This document shows positions 51,062 through 61,274 of a stretch of 64,000 nucleotides of DNA, piece after piece. Source of the DNA: CAVRQM01 sp965246915 (GTDB taxonomy: Bacteria > Pseudomonadota > Alphaproteobacteria > Acetobacterales > Acetobacteraceae); NCBI GenBank assembly GCA_965246915.1, contig CBDFGB010000028.1:1-64000 (forward strand), in the 5' to 3' direction. Each line of letters begins with the position of its first letter. Within the stretch, counting starts at the first letter, position 1. The notes beneath the pieces were generated by a model, which was given only the letters and a program-made list of their open reading frames with translations, did not search any database and had not been told where the DNA came from. A program made the translations under genes and the position numbers.

Positions 51062-52084
51062 TCAGTTGCTTCGCGTCTTGTCCACCAACTTGTTCTTGGC
51101 GATCCACGGCATCATGGCACGCAGCTGCTCGCCCACCTGCTCGATCGGATGTTCCGCGTTGCGGCGACGGGTCGCCCGGAAACTTGCCTGATTGACCTTG
51201 TTCTCCAGCATCCAGTCGCGCGCGAATTTGCCGCTCTGAATGTCGCTCAGAACCTTCTTCATCTCCGCGCGAGTCGCGTCGGTGATGATCCTCGGCCCGG
51301 TCACGTATTCGCCATACTCGGCCGTGTTGCTGACCGAGTAGTTCATGTTCGCGATGCCGCCCTCGTAGATCAGGTCGACGATCAGCTTCACCTCGTGCAG
51401 GCACTCGAAATAGGCCATCTCCGGGGCGTATCCGGCCTCGACCAGCGTCTCGTAGCCAGCTTTGATCAACTCCACGAGGCCGCCGCACAGCACGACCTGC
51501 TCGCCGAACAGATCGGTCTCGCATTCTTCCTTGAAGGTCGTCTCGATGATGCCGGCCCGCCCGCCGCCGATCGCCGAGGCGTAGGACAGCGCGATCTCCA
51601 GCGCGTTGCCAGACGGGTTCTGCGCGACGGCCACCAGACACGGCACGCCGCCGCCGCGCTGATATTCGCTGCGGACGGTGTGACCGGGACCCTTCGGCGC
51701 GATCATGAACACGTCGATCTCCGGGCGCGGGTCGAGCAGGTTGAAATGCACGTTGAGCCCGTGCGCGAAGGCCAGTGCGGCGCCGTTCTTCATGTTCGGC
51801 GCGAGTTTCTCGCGATACAGATCGCCCTGTCCCTCGTCGGGCGTCAGCACCATGACGACATCGGCCCAAGCTGCTGCCTCGGCGGGGTCCATCACGCGCA
51901 GCCCGGCGGCTTCGGCCTTGGCGACGCCCGCCGAGCCGGCGCGCAGTCCGACCGCCAGATCGGTCTGGCCGGAGTCCTTCAGATTGAGCGCATGGGCGTG
52001 GCCCTGGCTGCCGAAGCCCACGATGGCGACGCGACGCCCTTTGATCAGGTTCACGTCGGCATCTCGGTCGTAATACACGCGCAT
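51062..52084 (-). CDS. ilvC: ketol-acid reductoisomerase
   Basis: 340-residue class I KARI, converting acetolactate to dihydroxyisovalerate with NADPH. Features: RVAIVGFGSQGHAHALNLKDSG cofactor motif, the GLRAGSAG phosphate loop, DVFMIAPKGPGHTVRSEY, metal ligands in ETTFKEECETDLFGEQVVLCGGL and AYFECLHEVKLIVDLIYEGGI. Full length. ATG 52084. Separated from ilvN by a GIY-YIG gene and repeats. Confidence 0.97.
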   Translation of the reverse strand: MRVYYDRDADVNLIKGRRVAIVGFGSQGHAHALNLKDSGQTDLAVGLRAGSAGVAKAEAAGLRVMDPAEAAAWADVVMVLTPDEGQGDLYREKLAPNMKNGAALAFAHGLNVHFNLLDPRPEIDVFMIAPKGPGHTVRSEYQRGGGVPCLVAVAQNPSGNALEIALSYASAIGGGRAGIIETTFKEECETDLFGEQVVLCGGLVELIKAGYETLVEAGYAPEMAYFECLHEVKLIVDLIYEGGIANMNYSVSNTAEYGEYVTGPRIITDATRAEMKKVLSDIQSGKFARDWMLENKVNQASFRATRRRNAEHPIEQVGEQLRAMMPWIAKNKLVDKTRSN

Positions 52085-52115
52085 TCTGTTGTCCTTGGTG
52101 TCAGAGGATCGGGGG

Positions 52116-52409
52116 TTATGTTCCGGCGGCAAGCAGGTCGTAAAGATCGGCCCAGGCCGGGTTGGCATTGACGATAAGCTCGATTTTCCAGGCGCGCGGC
52201 CAGGATTTGATCGCCTTCTCTCTGGCGATCGCGGCGCGGATCCCGTCATGGGGCTCGACGAGAACGAGGCGCGTAAGGTGGTAGCGCTTTGAAAAACCCT
52301 CGATCGCGCTCGTCCGGTGTTCCCAGGCCCGGCGAGCGATGTTGGTCGTGACGCCGGTGTAGAGGACTCCGTGCTCGCGATTAGTAACGATGTAAATCCA
52401 GGCGGTCAC
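52116..52409 (-). CDS. GIY-YIG nuclease family protein
   Basis: 97-residue single-domain nuclease. GIY-YIG variant: AWIYIVTNREHGVLYTGVTTNIARRAWEHR, the family Glu late in LVLVEPHDGIRAAIAREKAIKSW (E in REKAIKSW). Starts GTG 52409. Sits between ilvN and ilvC on the same strand, 30 bases before ilvC, with REP-like repeats beginning 42 bases upstream. These YhbQ/SLX1-like small nucleases have no settled role. Confidence 0.83.
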   Translation of the reverse strand: MTAWIYIVTNREHGVLYTGVTTNIARRAWEHRTSAIEGFSKRYHLTRLVLVEPHDGIRAAIAREKAIKSWPRAWKIELIVNANPAWADLYDLLAAGT

Positions 52410-52450
52410 GCCGATACCAGCACGCTCGCCTGCTGTATCGTGCCGCGCAA

Positions 52451-52680
52451 GATGCCTGGGTCAAGCCCTGGCATGACGGCGCAACATCCGCGACAGAGTC
52501 CGCGCATGACCGAAAACCCGTCATCGCAGGGCTTGACCCTGCGATCTGGTAACGGAAGACGCAGCGAGCCTCCCCAGGTTCGTACCGCGCGAGACGCCAC
52601 AATGAGACCCTGGCATGACGATAACAGCGAGCCGGCCGTGACGTTCTGACATCAAATCGACCATCATCGCAGGGCAAGAC
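52451..52680. repeat. REP-like repeat cluster (copy 2) between ilvN and the GIY-YIG gene
   Basis: Fills most of the 311-base gap. Units: GATGCCTGGGTCAAGCCCTG to GGCATGACG at 52451-52478, CGTCATCGCAGGGCTTGACC to CTGCGATC at 52517-52544 (inverted relative to the first), and half-units at 52607-52621 (GACCCTGGCATGACGA) and 52664-52682. They share the CGTCAT...GGGCTTGACC core with the copies at 35.5 and 61.1 kb. I see no gene here. Confidence 0.65.
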
Positions 52681-52720
52681 GAAAAACACAGCGGACAACG
52701 GCGATTGTCCCATTGCGCGA

Positions 52721-53236
52721 TCAAATCACCCTGGTCCCCCGCGCGATTGCCGCCACTCCCGTTCGGCTGATCTCGGCCAGCCCGAGCGGGCGCATCAGCT
52801 CGACGAACGCATCGAGCTTTTCGGTCCCGCCCGTCATCTCGAACACAAAACTCTCCGTGCTCGCGTCGACCACCCGGGCGCGGAACGCGTCGGCGAGCCG
52901 CAGCGCCTCGGCCCGGTGCGCCGGATCGCCGGCGATCACCTTGATCAGCGCCATCTCGCGAGCGATATGCGGCCCCTCGCGCGACAGGTCTGCCACGCGA
53001 TAGACCGGCACGAGGCGATCGAGTTGCGCCTTGATCTGCTCGATCACCATCCGCGAGCCGCTGGTCACGACGTTGATCCGACTGCGGCCACGATGGTCGT
53101 CGACCGGCGCGACCGTCAAGCTGTCGATGTTGTATCCGCGGCCGGTAAACAGGCCGATCACCCGGGCCAAGACCCCGGCCTCGTTCTCCACGAGCACGGA
53201 AATCGTCGCGGAAACCTGCGCGTTGCTGTCTGCCAT
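52721..53236 (-). CDS. ilvN: acetolactate synthase small subunit
   Basis: 171-residue regulatory subunit. ACT domain at the N-terminus (ATISVLVENEAGVLARVIGLFTGRGYNIDSLTVAPVDD) binding valine, then the C-terminal ALIKVIAGDPAHRAEALRLADAFRARVVDASTESFVFEMTGGTEKLDAFVELMRPLG. Downstream of ilvB by 16 bases. ATG 53236. Confidence 0.95.
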   Translation of the reverse strand: MADSNAQVSATISVLVENEAGVLARVIGLFTGRGYNIDSLTVAPVDDHRGRSRINVVTSGSRMVIEQIKAQLDRLVPVYRVADLSREGPHIAREMALIKVIAGDPAHRAEALRLADAFRARVVDASTESFVFEMTGGTEKLDAFVELMRPLGLAEISRTGVAAIARGTRVI

Positions 53237-53252
53237 GATGTGCGCCTGGCAA

Positions 53253-55055
<1,803 letters not shown>

Positions 55056-55087
55056 CGCCGACGCGTAGCGTGGCGGCGGGAACGGCG

Positions 55088-56035
55088 TCAACCTCGGTCG
55101 CGCACGAAACTAAGCATTGAAGCCCATGTCTCGATTGGAAATTGCGCTAGACCCGCGAAACGCGCATGGATCGTATGCGTTCGCTCCGGATCGGCCACCC
55201 GGCGGTTGCGAAACCAGGTCGCCTGGCGGCGGGTGTATTGGCCGGTCGCCAGCACCGCCCGGCTCGTCGCCTCGTCCAGCGTCAGCCCGCCGCGCAGGTG
55301 GCCGATCAGGTCCGGCACGCCATGCGCCCGCATCGCCGGCAGCCTGGGATCGAGATCCAGCGCGAGCAGCGCCCTGACCTCGTCGACCGCCCCGTTCTTC
55401 AGCATGGCGGCGAACCGCTCGCGGATCGCGGAGCGCAGCTCGGACCGCGGCGGATCGAGCAGGATCGCGGTGAACCGCCCCCGACCGACCGGCCGCGCGT
55501 CGGATTGCCAGGCGGACAGGCCCCGTCCGGTGCTGACGAGCACCTCCCAGGCGCGGGCAAGGCGCTGGCCGTCGGACGCGCGCAGCGTCGCAGCCGTTTC
55601 CGGGTCGCGCGCCCTGAGCCGCGCGTGCAGCCGTGCCGCGCCCTCGGCAGCGAGCAGATCCCGAGCTTCCCGTCGCGCCGCCTCGGAAGGCGGCGGGATC
55701 TCGGCCAGCCCGTCGCGAAGCGCGGAGAAATACATCCCCGTGCCGCCGCACAGGATCGGCAATCGCCCCGCCGTCTCCGCCCGCGCGATCGCCTCCGACG
55801 CCGCGTCGCACCACCAGGCGGCACTGCCCGGCTCGGCGGCCGGCCGCACGCCGTACAGCGCGTGCGGGACCATGGCCTCCTCGGCCGGCGTTGGCCGCGC
55901 GGTCAGCACGCGCAGCTCGCGATAGACCTGCATGGAATCCGCGTTGATCACCACGCCGTCCAGCGCGCGGGCGAGTTCCAGGGCCAGCGCCGACTTGCCG
56001 CTGCAGGTGGGCCCGGCCACGATCAGCGCATGCAC
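55088..56035 (-). CDS. miaA: tRNA dimethylallyltransferase
   Basis: 315-residue enzyme adding dimethylallyl to A37 of tRNAs reading UNN codons. P-loop GPTCSGKSALALELARAL; DGVVINADSMQVYRELRVLTARP, LPILCGGTGMYFSALRDGL and GHLRGGLTLDEATSRAVLATGQYTRRQATWFRN identify it. GTG 56035; the first six bases overlap the divergent serB start. ilvB follows 33 bases downstream. Confidence 0.95.
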   Translation of the reverse strand: MHALIVAGPTCSGKSALALELARALDGVVINADSMQVYRELRVLTARPTPAEEAMVPHALYGVRPAAEPGSAAWWCDAASEAIARAETAGRLPILCGGTGMYFSALRDGLAEIPPPSEAARREARDLLAAEGAARLHARLRARDPETAATLRASDGQRLARAWEVLVSTGRGLSAWQSDARPVGRGRFTAILLDPPRSELRSAIRERFAAMLKNGAVDEVRALLALDLDPRLPAMRAHGVPDLIGHLRGGLTLDEATSRAVLATGQYTRRQATWFRNRRVADPERTHTIHARFAGLAQFPIETWASMLSFVRDRG

Positions 56036-56926
56036 GTCCTGACCCTCGTCGCCGATCCCTCGGTGGCACCGCTCACTCTTGACCTGGTGGAGAAATTCCG
56101 TCGTGGATTGTCGACCGGCGCGCCGGTCTGGCTGTCGCCGGGCGAGGCGGTCGACCTTCCTCTCCCGGTGCCGCCCGACGCGCAGGCGATCGCCTGGCTG
56201 CGCGGCGACGCCCCTGTCGACACGATCGCCGGCCCCGCGGCCCACCGACGCCGCGCGCTACTGCTCGCCGACATGGACAGCACGATCGTCATCGGCGAGA
56301 CGCTGGACGAGCTCGCGGCCGTCGCGGGCGCGGGCGAGGCGGTGGCGGCGATCACGCGGCGCAGCATGAACGGGGAGATCGACTTTTCCCAGGCGCTGCG
56401 CGAGCGGGTCGCCATGCTGCGAGGCCTGTCCGTCACCGCGCTGGAGACGGTCTGGCGGCGCACCGTGCTCACGCCCGGGGCGATTGAATTGGTCGCGACG
56501 ATGCGGGCGCACGGCGCCACGACGGCGCTCGTGTCCGGCGGCTTCACATTCTTCACGAGCCGCGTGGCGGCCATCGCCGGTTTCGACCTGCACCGCGCGA
56601 ACACGCTGCTGGACGACGGGACGTCGCTGCTGGGCGAGGTGGGCGAGCCGATCTTGGACCGCGACGCCAAGCTCGCGACGCTGCGCGAGCTCGCCGCGGC
56701 GCGCGGGCTCGACCTATCGCGAACGCTGGCGATCGGTGACGGGGCCAATGATCTGGGCATGATCGAGGCGGCCGGGCTCGGTATCGCCTATCGCGCCAAG
56801 CCGGTCGTGGCCGCGCGCGCGCCCGCTCGCATCGACCATACGCATCTGCGCGCCGCGCTGTTCGCCCAGGGCTTCACCGCCGAGCAGATCGTGCGCGAGC
56901 CGGCGCACGCCGCCGAGGCCGTCTGA
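56030..56926 (+). CDS. serB: phosphoserine phosphatase
   Basis: 298-residue HAD phosphatase, last step of serine synthesis. N-terminal about 75 residues are a degenerate ACT-like part. HAD motif I LLADMDSTIV (nucleophile Asp81), motif II TALVSGGFTFF, Lys in LDRDAKLATL, motif III AIGDGANDLGMIEAAGLGIAYRAKP. ATG 56030 overlaps the divergent miaA GTG by six bases. Its 3' 213 bases are antisense to the EAL gene. Confidence 0.94.
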   Translation: MHVLTLVADPSVAPLTLDLVEKFRRGLSTGAPVWLSPGEAVDLPLPVPPDAQAIAWLRGDAPVDTIAGPAAHRRRALLLADMDSTIVIGETLDELAAVAGAGEAVAAITRRSMNGEIDFSQALRERVAMLRGLSVTALETVWRRTVLTPGAIELVATMRAHGATTALVSGGFTFFTSRVAAIAGFDLHRANTLLDDGTSLLGEVGEPILDRDAKLATLRELAAARGLDLSRTLAIGDGANDLGMIEAAGLGIAYRAKPVVAARAPARIDHTHLRAALFAQGFTAEQIVREPAHAAEAV

Positions 56927-57718
56927 AGGTTCGGCCGCAATGACACCGTATGCCGTCGCCTGACCAAGGGCCGGGAACACGTCGGCGTCGCTGGCGATCG
57001 CCTCGAACCGCGGCTTGGAAAAATAGTGGCCCTGCATGAAGCGCACGCCCACGGTGCGCAGCGCCTCCACTTCGTCACGCCGCTCCATGCCTTCCGCCAC
57101 GATGCGAATCCCCAGCGTCGCGCCCAGCTGCACCATGCTCGCCACGATGGCGCGCTTGGTCATGTCCTGATCGCAGCCGCTCACCAGCGCCCGATCGAGC
57201 TTGACGATATCCGGTCGGAGCTCGGCCATGCGAGTCAGGCCGGAGTAGCCGGTGCCGAAATCGTCCAGCGCGATGCGAAAGCCATGGCGACGGTATTCCA
57301 CGACGATCGCCCGGAGGTGAGCGAGATCGACGATGCTTTCATGTTCGATTATCTCGAAAGTCAGCCGATCGAGCGGAAAACCGGTGCGCGCCGCCGCGTC
57401 CAGCGTCAATCGGATGCAGGCGCGCGGTTCGTAGACAGCATTCGGCAGGAAGTTGATGCTGAGAGGGCGATCGAGTCCAAGCCGACCGGCGAGTTCGATG
57501 GCGCGAACCCGGCAAGCCTGGTCAAACGCGTACAGATTGTCGTTCGTGACCCGGGCCAAGACATGACTGGCGCCTTCGCCGCTCACGCCGCGCACAAGCG
57601 CCTCGTGAGCGACGATCCGCTGATCCACGACATCGACGATGGGCTGAAAAGCCATGGTAAAGGGAAAGATCGCCTTGCCCTCGCGGCAGGCGCCGCATTG
57701 ATCGGACTTCGGCGGCAC
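56714..57718 (-). CDS. EAL domain phosphodiesterase
   Basis: 334-residue protein, mostly one EAL domain for c-di-GMP breakdown. EALVRG is intact, with metal or catalytic residues in LSINFLPNAVYE, LTFEIIEHESIVD, ALDDFGTGYSG, DIVKLDRALV, RIVAEGMERRDEV. The N-terminus has CGACREGKAIFPFTMAFQPIVD (a CxxC start of unknown use). The EAL fold ends near residue 265; about 70 further residues are read antisense to serB up to the stop at 56714, with no visible domain. Active enzyme likely. Confidence 0.85.
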   Translation of the reverse strand: MPPKSDQCGACREGKAIFPFTMAFQPIVDVVDQRIVAHEALVRGVSGEGASHVLARVTNDNLYAFDQACRVRAIELAGRLGLDRPLSINFLPNAVYEPRACIRLTLDAAARTGFPLDRLTFEIIEHESIVDLAHLRAIVVEYRRHGFRIALDDFGTGYSGLTRMAELRPDIVKLDRALVSGCDQDMTKRAIVASMVQLGATLGIRIVAEGMERRDEVEALRTVGVRFMQGHYFSKPRFEAIASDADVFPALGQATAYGVIAAEPSDGLGGVRRLAHDLLGGEALGEQRGAQMRMVDASGRARGHDRLGAIGDTEPGRLDHAQIIGPVTDRQRSR

Positions 57719-57760
57719 GGAACACCTCGGATTCGATCGCGTGATCCTCGCGAGTTGCTC

Positions 57761-58243
57761 TTAAGGCGAGGTTGCCGAAGCAGGTGCCGGCACGCGGCGG
57801 GCGCGAGCGAGCGCCGCATCCAGCGCGCCGAGGAATCGTGAACGATCGGCCTTGGTCAGTGGCGCCGGGCCGCCGGCATTGGCGCCGATCTCGCGCAGAT
57901 GCCGGGAAATCTCCCGCCCGGCCAGCGCGCTGCCGATGTTGTCCGCCGACCACACATGGCCGTTGGACGACACCGCGCCCGCTCCGCGCGCCAGGCACCG
58001 CGCGGCCAGCGGAATGTCGGAGGTCACGCACACATCGGCCGCCGTGATTCGTTCGGCGATCCAGTCATCGGCGACATCGGCGCCCTCGGCGACGATCACG
58101 ATGCTGACGTTCGGCAGGCCCGGCGGACGGATCGGCCGAGAGCCGTTTGAGACGACCCAGACCCGAATACGCAGTCGCGTGGCGACGCGGTAGACCTCGT
58201 CGCGCACCGGGCAGGCGTCGGCATCGACATAAATCTCGCTCAG
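57761..58243 (-). CDS. YaiI/YqxD family (DUF188) protein
   Basis: 160-residue PIN-like-fold protein: IYVDADACPVRDEVYRVATRLRIRVWVVSNG, VAEGADVADDWIAERITAADVCVTSDIPLAARCLARGAGAVSSNG, GPAPLTKADRSRFLGALDAAL. The conserved Asp residues could bind metal. No ATG, GTG or TTG starts in frame near the family start; CTG 58243, overlapping the SDR stop as CTGA, gives the expected (M)SEIYVDADACP. CTG start inferred. Confidence 0.82.
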   Translation of the reverse strand: MSEIYVDADACPVRDEVYRVATRLRIRVWVVSNGSRPIRPPGLPNVSIVIVAEGADVADDWIAERITAADVCVTSDIPLAARCLARGAGAVSSNGHVWSADNIGSALAGREISRHLREIGANAGGPAPLTKADRSRFLGALDAALARARRVPAPASATSP

Positions 58244-59019
58244 CGCACGGCGATCCCGGCCAGCAGCCCGCCATCGACCAGATAGTCGCCGCCGGTGCAG
58301 AACGCCGAGCGCGGCCCGACCAGGAAGGCGATCATCTCGGCCACCTCCTCCGGCTCGCCGATCCGGCCGAGCGGGTGGGATCGGCCGAACCGGCGGAATG
58401 TCGCGTCCAGATCGGCGTCCTCGCCGTCGAAGCGCCGCGCCGAGGTCGCCAGCATCGGGGTGCGCACCGATCCGGGGCTGACCGAATTGACCCGGATGTT
58501 GTCGCCCGCGTGATCGAGCGCCATCGCCCGGGTCAGCGCGTGGATCGCCCCCTTCGACGCGGCATAGGCGGCGACCCCTTGCTGGCAGGCATGGCCCTGG
58601 ACCGAGGCGACGTTGACGATGGCCCCGCCGCCGCGCAGCCGCAATTCGGGAATCCCGAAATGGCCGGTCAGGTGGATCGAGCCGACATTGACCGCCATGC
58701 ACTGCAAAAAGGTGGCCAGGTCCGTCTCGACCACCGTCCCGAACGGATGGACCGCGGCGCAATTCACGATGATGTCCAGCCCGCCGAAAGTGGCCACGGC
58801 GGCGGCGACCGAGCTCGCGACGTCCTCGGGCACCGTCATGTCGGCGAAGCGGACAGTGACGTTCGGCTCGCTCGCCAGCGCGGCATTGGCGTCCGGGTCG
58901 ATGCCGCAAGCCAATACGGCCGCCCCCGACGCGGCCAGCCGCAATGCCGTGGCACGGGCGATGCCCGACGTCCCGGTGACCAGAGCCGCTTTGCCGTCGA
59001 ACTCGCCCACCCAGTCCAC
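58240..59019 (-). CDS. SDR family oxidoreductase
   Basis: 259-residue classical SDR: ALVTGTSGIARATALRLA cofactor loop, IIVNCAAVHPFG, catalytic Ser in VNVASVQGHA, YAASKGAIHALTRAMA Tyr/Lys pair, and C-terminal FCTGGDYLVDGGLLAG. GTG 59019. Substrate unknown; relatives include galactose or cyclohexanol dehydrogenases. Its stop overlaps the YaiI start. Confidence 0.83.
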   Translation of the reverse strand: MDWVGEFDGKAALVTGTSGIARATALRLAASGAAVLACGIDPDANAALASEPNVTVRFADMTVPEDVASSVAAAVATFGGLDIIVNCAAVHPFGTVVETDLATFLQCMAVNVGSIHLTGHFGIPELRLRGGGAIVNVASVQGHACQQGVAAYAASKGAIHALTRAMALDHAGDNIRVNSVSPGSVRTPMLATSARRFDGEDADLDATFRRFGRSHPLGRIGEPEEVAEMIAFLVGPRSAFCTGGDYLVDGGLLAGIAVR

Positions 59020-59154
59020 CCCTTCCGTATCGCGTCATAGGGCCACCGAGGCCGTCGCGTTGACAACCGCCTTGTGCACGAACGGGTGATGCGGCTTGCC
59101 GCACGACGCCCGCTCACGTATTCCGGCCACGTCACACCAATTAGGAGGGGTCGA

Positions 59155-59202
59155 ATGACAGCATCCATCTTCCCCGCCGTTCCCGAACAGGTCGCGGGCT
59201 AG
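59155..59202 (+). CDS. possible 15-residue leader peptide
   Basis: ATG 59155 follows a strong AGGAGGGG (59143-59150) with good spacing. The frame encodes MTASIFPAVPEQVAG then TAG. There is no homology I know. It lies 88 bases before the ABC exporter gene; could be a leader or chance. The rest of the 271-base gap between SDR and exporter shows nothing else. Confidence 0.3.
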   Translation: MTASIFPAVPEQVAG

Positions 59203-59290
59203 CGACCGATCGGCCGGCGTCGCGCCCATCCGCGACGTTTCGTGACACTCCTTCAGGGGCTGGCCGCCGAGATATCGGCCAGGATTTGCA

Positions 59291-61078
59291 ATGGCGACTT
59301 CCACGCGTCCGACGAACGGACGCCTGCGCGCGATCATTCGTTTCAACGGCGGCCACTGGGCGCGCCAGCCGGTCACGTTGGCCACCATCCTCGGGTGCGT
59401 GATCGGCTGGACCCTTGCCGACGTGCTGATGCCCGTCTTCGCCGGCCGGCTGATCGACGCGCTCGCCGCCGATCAGCCGCGCGAGGCGGCGCGCGCGGCG
59501 GCGGTCGCGGCGCTCGGTGGCATGGTGGCGCTGGGCGGGGTGCTGATCGTGCTGCGGCATCTCACGTTCCTCGCGATCATCCGGCTCACGCTGCGGATGA
59601 TGAGTGACATCGCGCGCGAGGCGTTCGCGCACGCGCAGCGCCTGTCGTCGGACTGGCAGGCCAACACTTTCGCCGGATCGACGGTGCGGCGCATCAGCCG
59701 CGGCATGTGGGCGGTCGACCAACTGAACGACACACTGCTGGTCGCGTTGTTCCCGTCGGCAGTGGTGCTGCTGGCGTCCACGGTGCTGCTCGGGCTGCGC
59801 TGGCCACTGCTCGGCGCGGCCGTCGGCATCGGCGCGGTGGTGTTCATCGCGACCTCGCTCGCCCTGTCGCTCGGCTACGTCGCACCGTCCGCACGCCTGT
59901 CCAACCTGTGGGACAGCCGCATCACCGGCGTTCTGTCGGACGCCGTGGGCGCCAACATGGTCGTGAAATCGTTCGGCGCGGAGGCGCGCGAGGACGCGCT
60001 GCTGTCCGCCATGCTGCGGCGCTGGCGACGGCGGACCCGCCGGCTCTGGGTGCGCGGGACCAACAACGGCACGCTACAGGCCGGCTTGCTGCTGGTGCTG
60101 CGCACCGCGGTCGTCGGGCTGGGATTGTGGCTGTGGTGGCGCGGCGAGGCCACGGCCGGCGACGTGACCTATGTGTTGACCACGTATTTCGTCGTGCACG
60201 GCTATCTGCGCGACATCGGCCAGAACATCGCGATCGCCCAGCGTTCCGTCAACGACATGGACGAGCTGGTCGCGTTGCAAGCCGAGCATCCGGCGGTCAG
60301 CGACGCGGCCGGCGCACGCGAGATGCGCATCGACCGTGGCGCGATCGCCTTCGATCACGTCTCGTTTCACTACGGCGCGCACGCCCGGCCGCTGTATGAT
60401 GACCTGTCGATCAGCATCGAGGCCGGCGAACGGGTCGGACTGGTCGGCCGCTCCGGCTCCGGCAAGACGACGTTCATAAAGCTGATCCAGCGGCTCTACG
60501 ACGTGACCGCCGGGCGCGTCCTGATCGATGGCCAGGATATCTCCAAGGTCACGCAAGCCTCGCTGCGGCGGCAGGTCGCGGTCGTGCAGCAGGAGCCGGT
60601 GCTGTTCCACCGCTCGCTCGCCGAGAACATCGCCTATGGCCGCCCGGGCGCGTCGCGCGCGGCGATCGAGCGCGCGGCGCGGCTGGCCAACGCCCACGAC
60701 TTCATCACGCGGCTGCCAAAGGACTATGCGACGATGGTCGGCGAGCGCGGGGTGAAACTGTCGGGCGGCGAGCGGCAGCGCGTGGCGCTCGCCCGGGCCT
60801 TCCTGGCCGATGCGCCGATCCTCATTCTGGACGAGGCGACGTCGAGCCTGGACGCGGAGTCCGAGGCGATGATCCAGGAGGCGATCGGCCGTCTCCTGCG
60901 CGGCCGCACGTCGCTCGTCATCGCGCATCGGCTGTCCACCGTGCGCGAGATGGACCGGATCCTGGTCTTCGAGGGCGGCCGCGTCGTTGATGACGGCGAT
61001 CATGCGAGCCTGCTCGCGCGGGACGGCGTCTACCGGCTGCTGTTCGAGCGGCAGATGGAGGGTTTGGTGGCGGGCTGA
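59291..61078 (+). CDS. ABC exporter (MdlB/MsbA-like half transporter)
   Basis: 595-residue fused membrane-ATPase subunit. Six membrane helices span about residues 25-310 (for example TLATILGCVIGWTLADVLMP). ATPase: Walker A VGRSGSGKTTFIKLIQRLYD, Q-loop VAVVQQEPVLFHRSLAENIAYG, signature VKLSGGERQRVALARAFL, Walker B APILILDEATSSLDAES, H-loop IAHRLSTV. Substrate unknown; probably acts as a homodimer. ATG 59291, with a palindromic repeat just downstream of the gene. Confidence 0.9.
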   Translation: MATSTRPTNGRLRAIIRFNGGHWARQPVTLATILGCVIGWTLADVLMPVFAGRLIDALAADQPREAARAAAVAALGGMVALGGVLIVLRHLTFLAIIRLTLRMMSDIAREAFAHAQRLSSDWQANTFAGSTVRRISRGMWAVDQLNDTLLVALFPSAVVLLASTVLLGLRWPLLGAAVGIGAVVFIATSLALSLGYVAPSARLSNLWDSRITGVLSDAVGANMVVKSFGAEAREDALLSAMLRRWRRRTRRLWVRGTNNGTLQAGLLLVLRTAVVGLGLWLWWRGEATAGDVTYVLTTYFVVHGYLRDIGQNIAIAQRSVNDMDELVALQAEHPAVSDAAGAREMRIDRGAIAFDHVSFHYGAHARPLYDDLSISIEAGERVGLVGRSGSGKTTFIKLIQRLYDVTAGRVLIDGQDISKVTQASLRRQVAVVQQEPVLFHRSLAENIAYGRPGASRAAIERAARLANAHDFITRLPKDYATMVGERGVKLSGGERQRVALARAFLADAPILILDEATSSLDAESEAMIQEAIGRLLRGRTSLVIAHRLSTVREMDRILVFEGGRVVDDGDHASLLARDGVYRLLFERQMEGLVAG

Positions 61079-61109
61079 GCGATCGCCAAGATGAAGTCGT
61101 TATGAAAAC

Positions 61110-61245
61110 CGTCATGCCCGGGCTTGACCCGGGCAACCACGGCATGCGGTCAATACCAACTCAACGCGAGGCTCGAAATGCCCCAATCTTGTCGGCTGGT
61201 CGCGGCCGAATCCCGAGTGCGGCAGGGTCAAGCCCGGTCATGACG
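61110..61245. repeat. REP-like repeat pair (copy 3)
   Basis: CGTCATGCCCGGGCTTGACC to CCGGGCA at 61110-61135 and an inverted partner CAGGGTCAAGCCCGGTCATGACG at 61223-61245, with unrelated sequence between. The second arm ends 30 bases before the UxuA-like start codon, as the urtB repeat does. Also contains the short stretch 61136-61222, where I see no gene. Confidence 0.7.
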
Positions 61246-61274
61246 ATTTGGAACAAATAGGCGATACCGCACGC

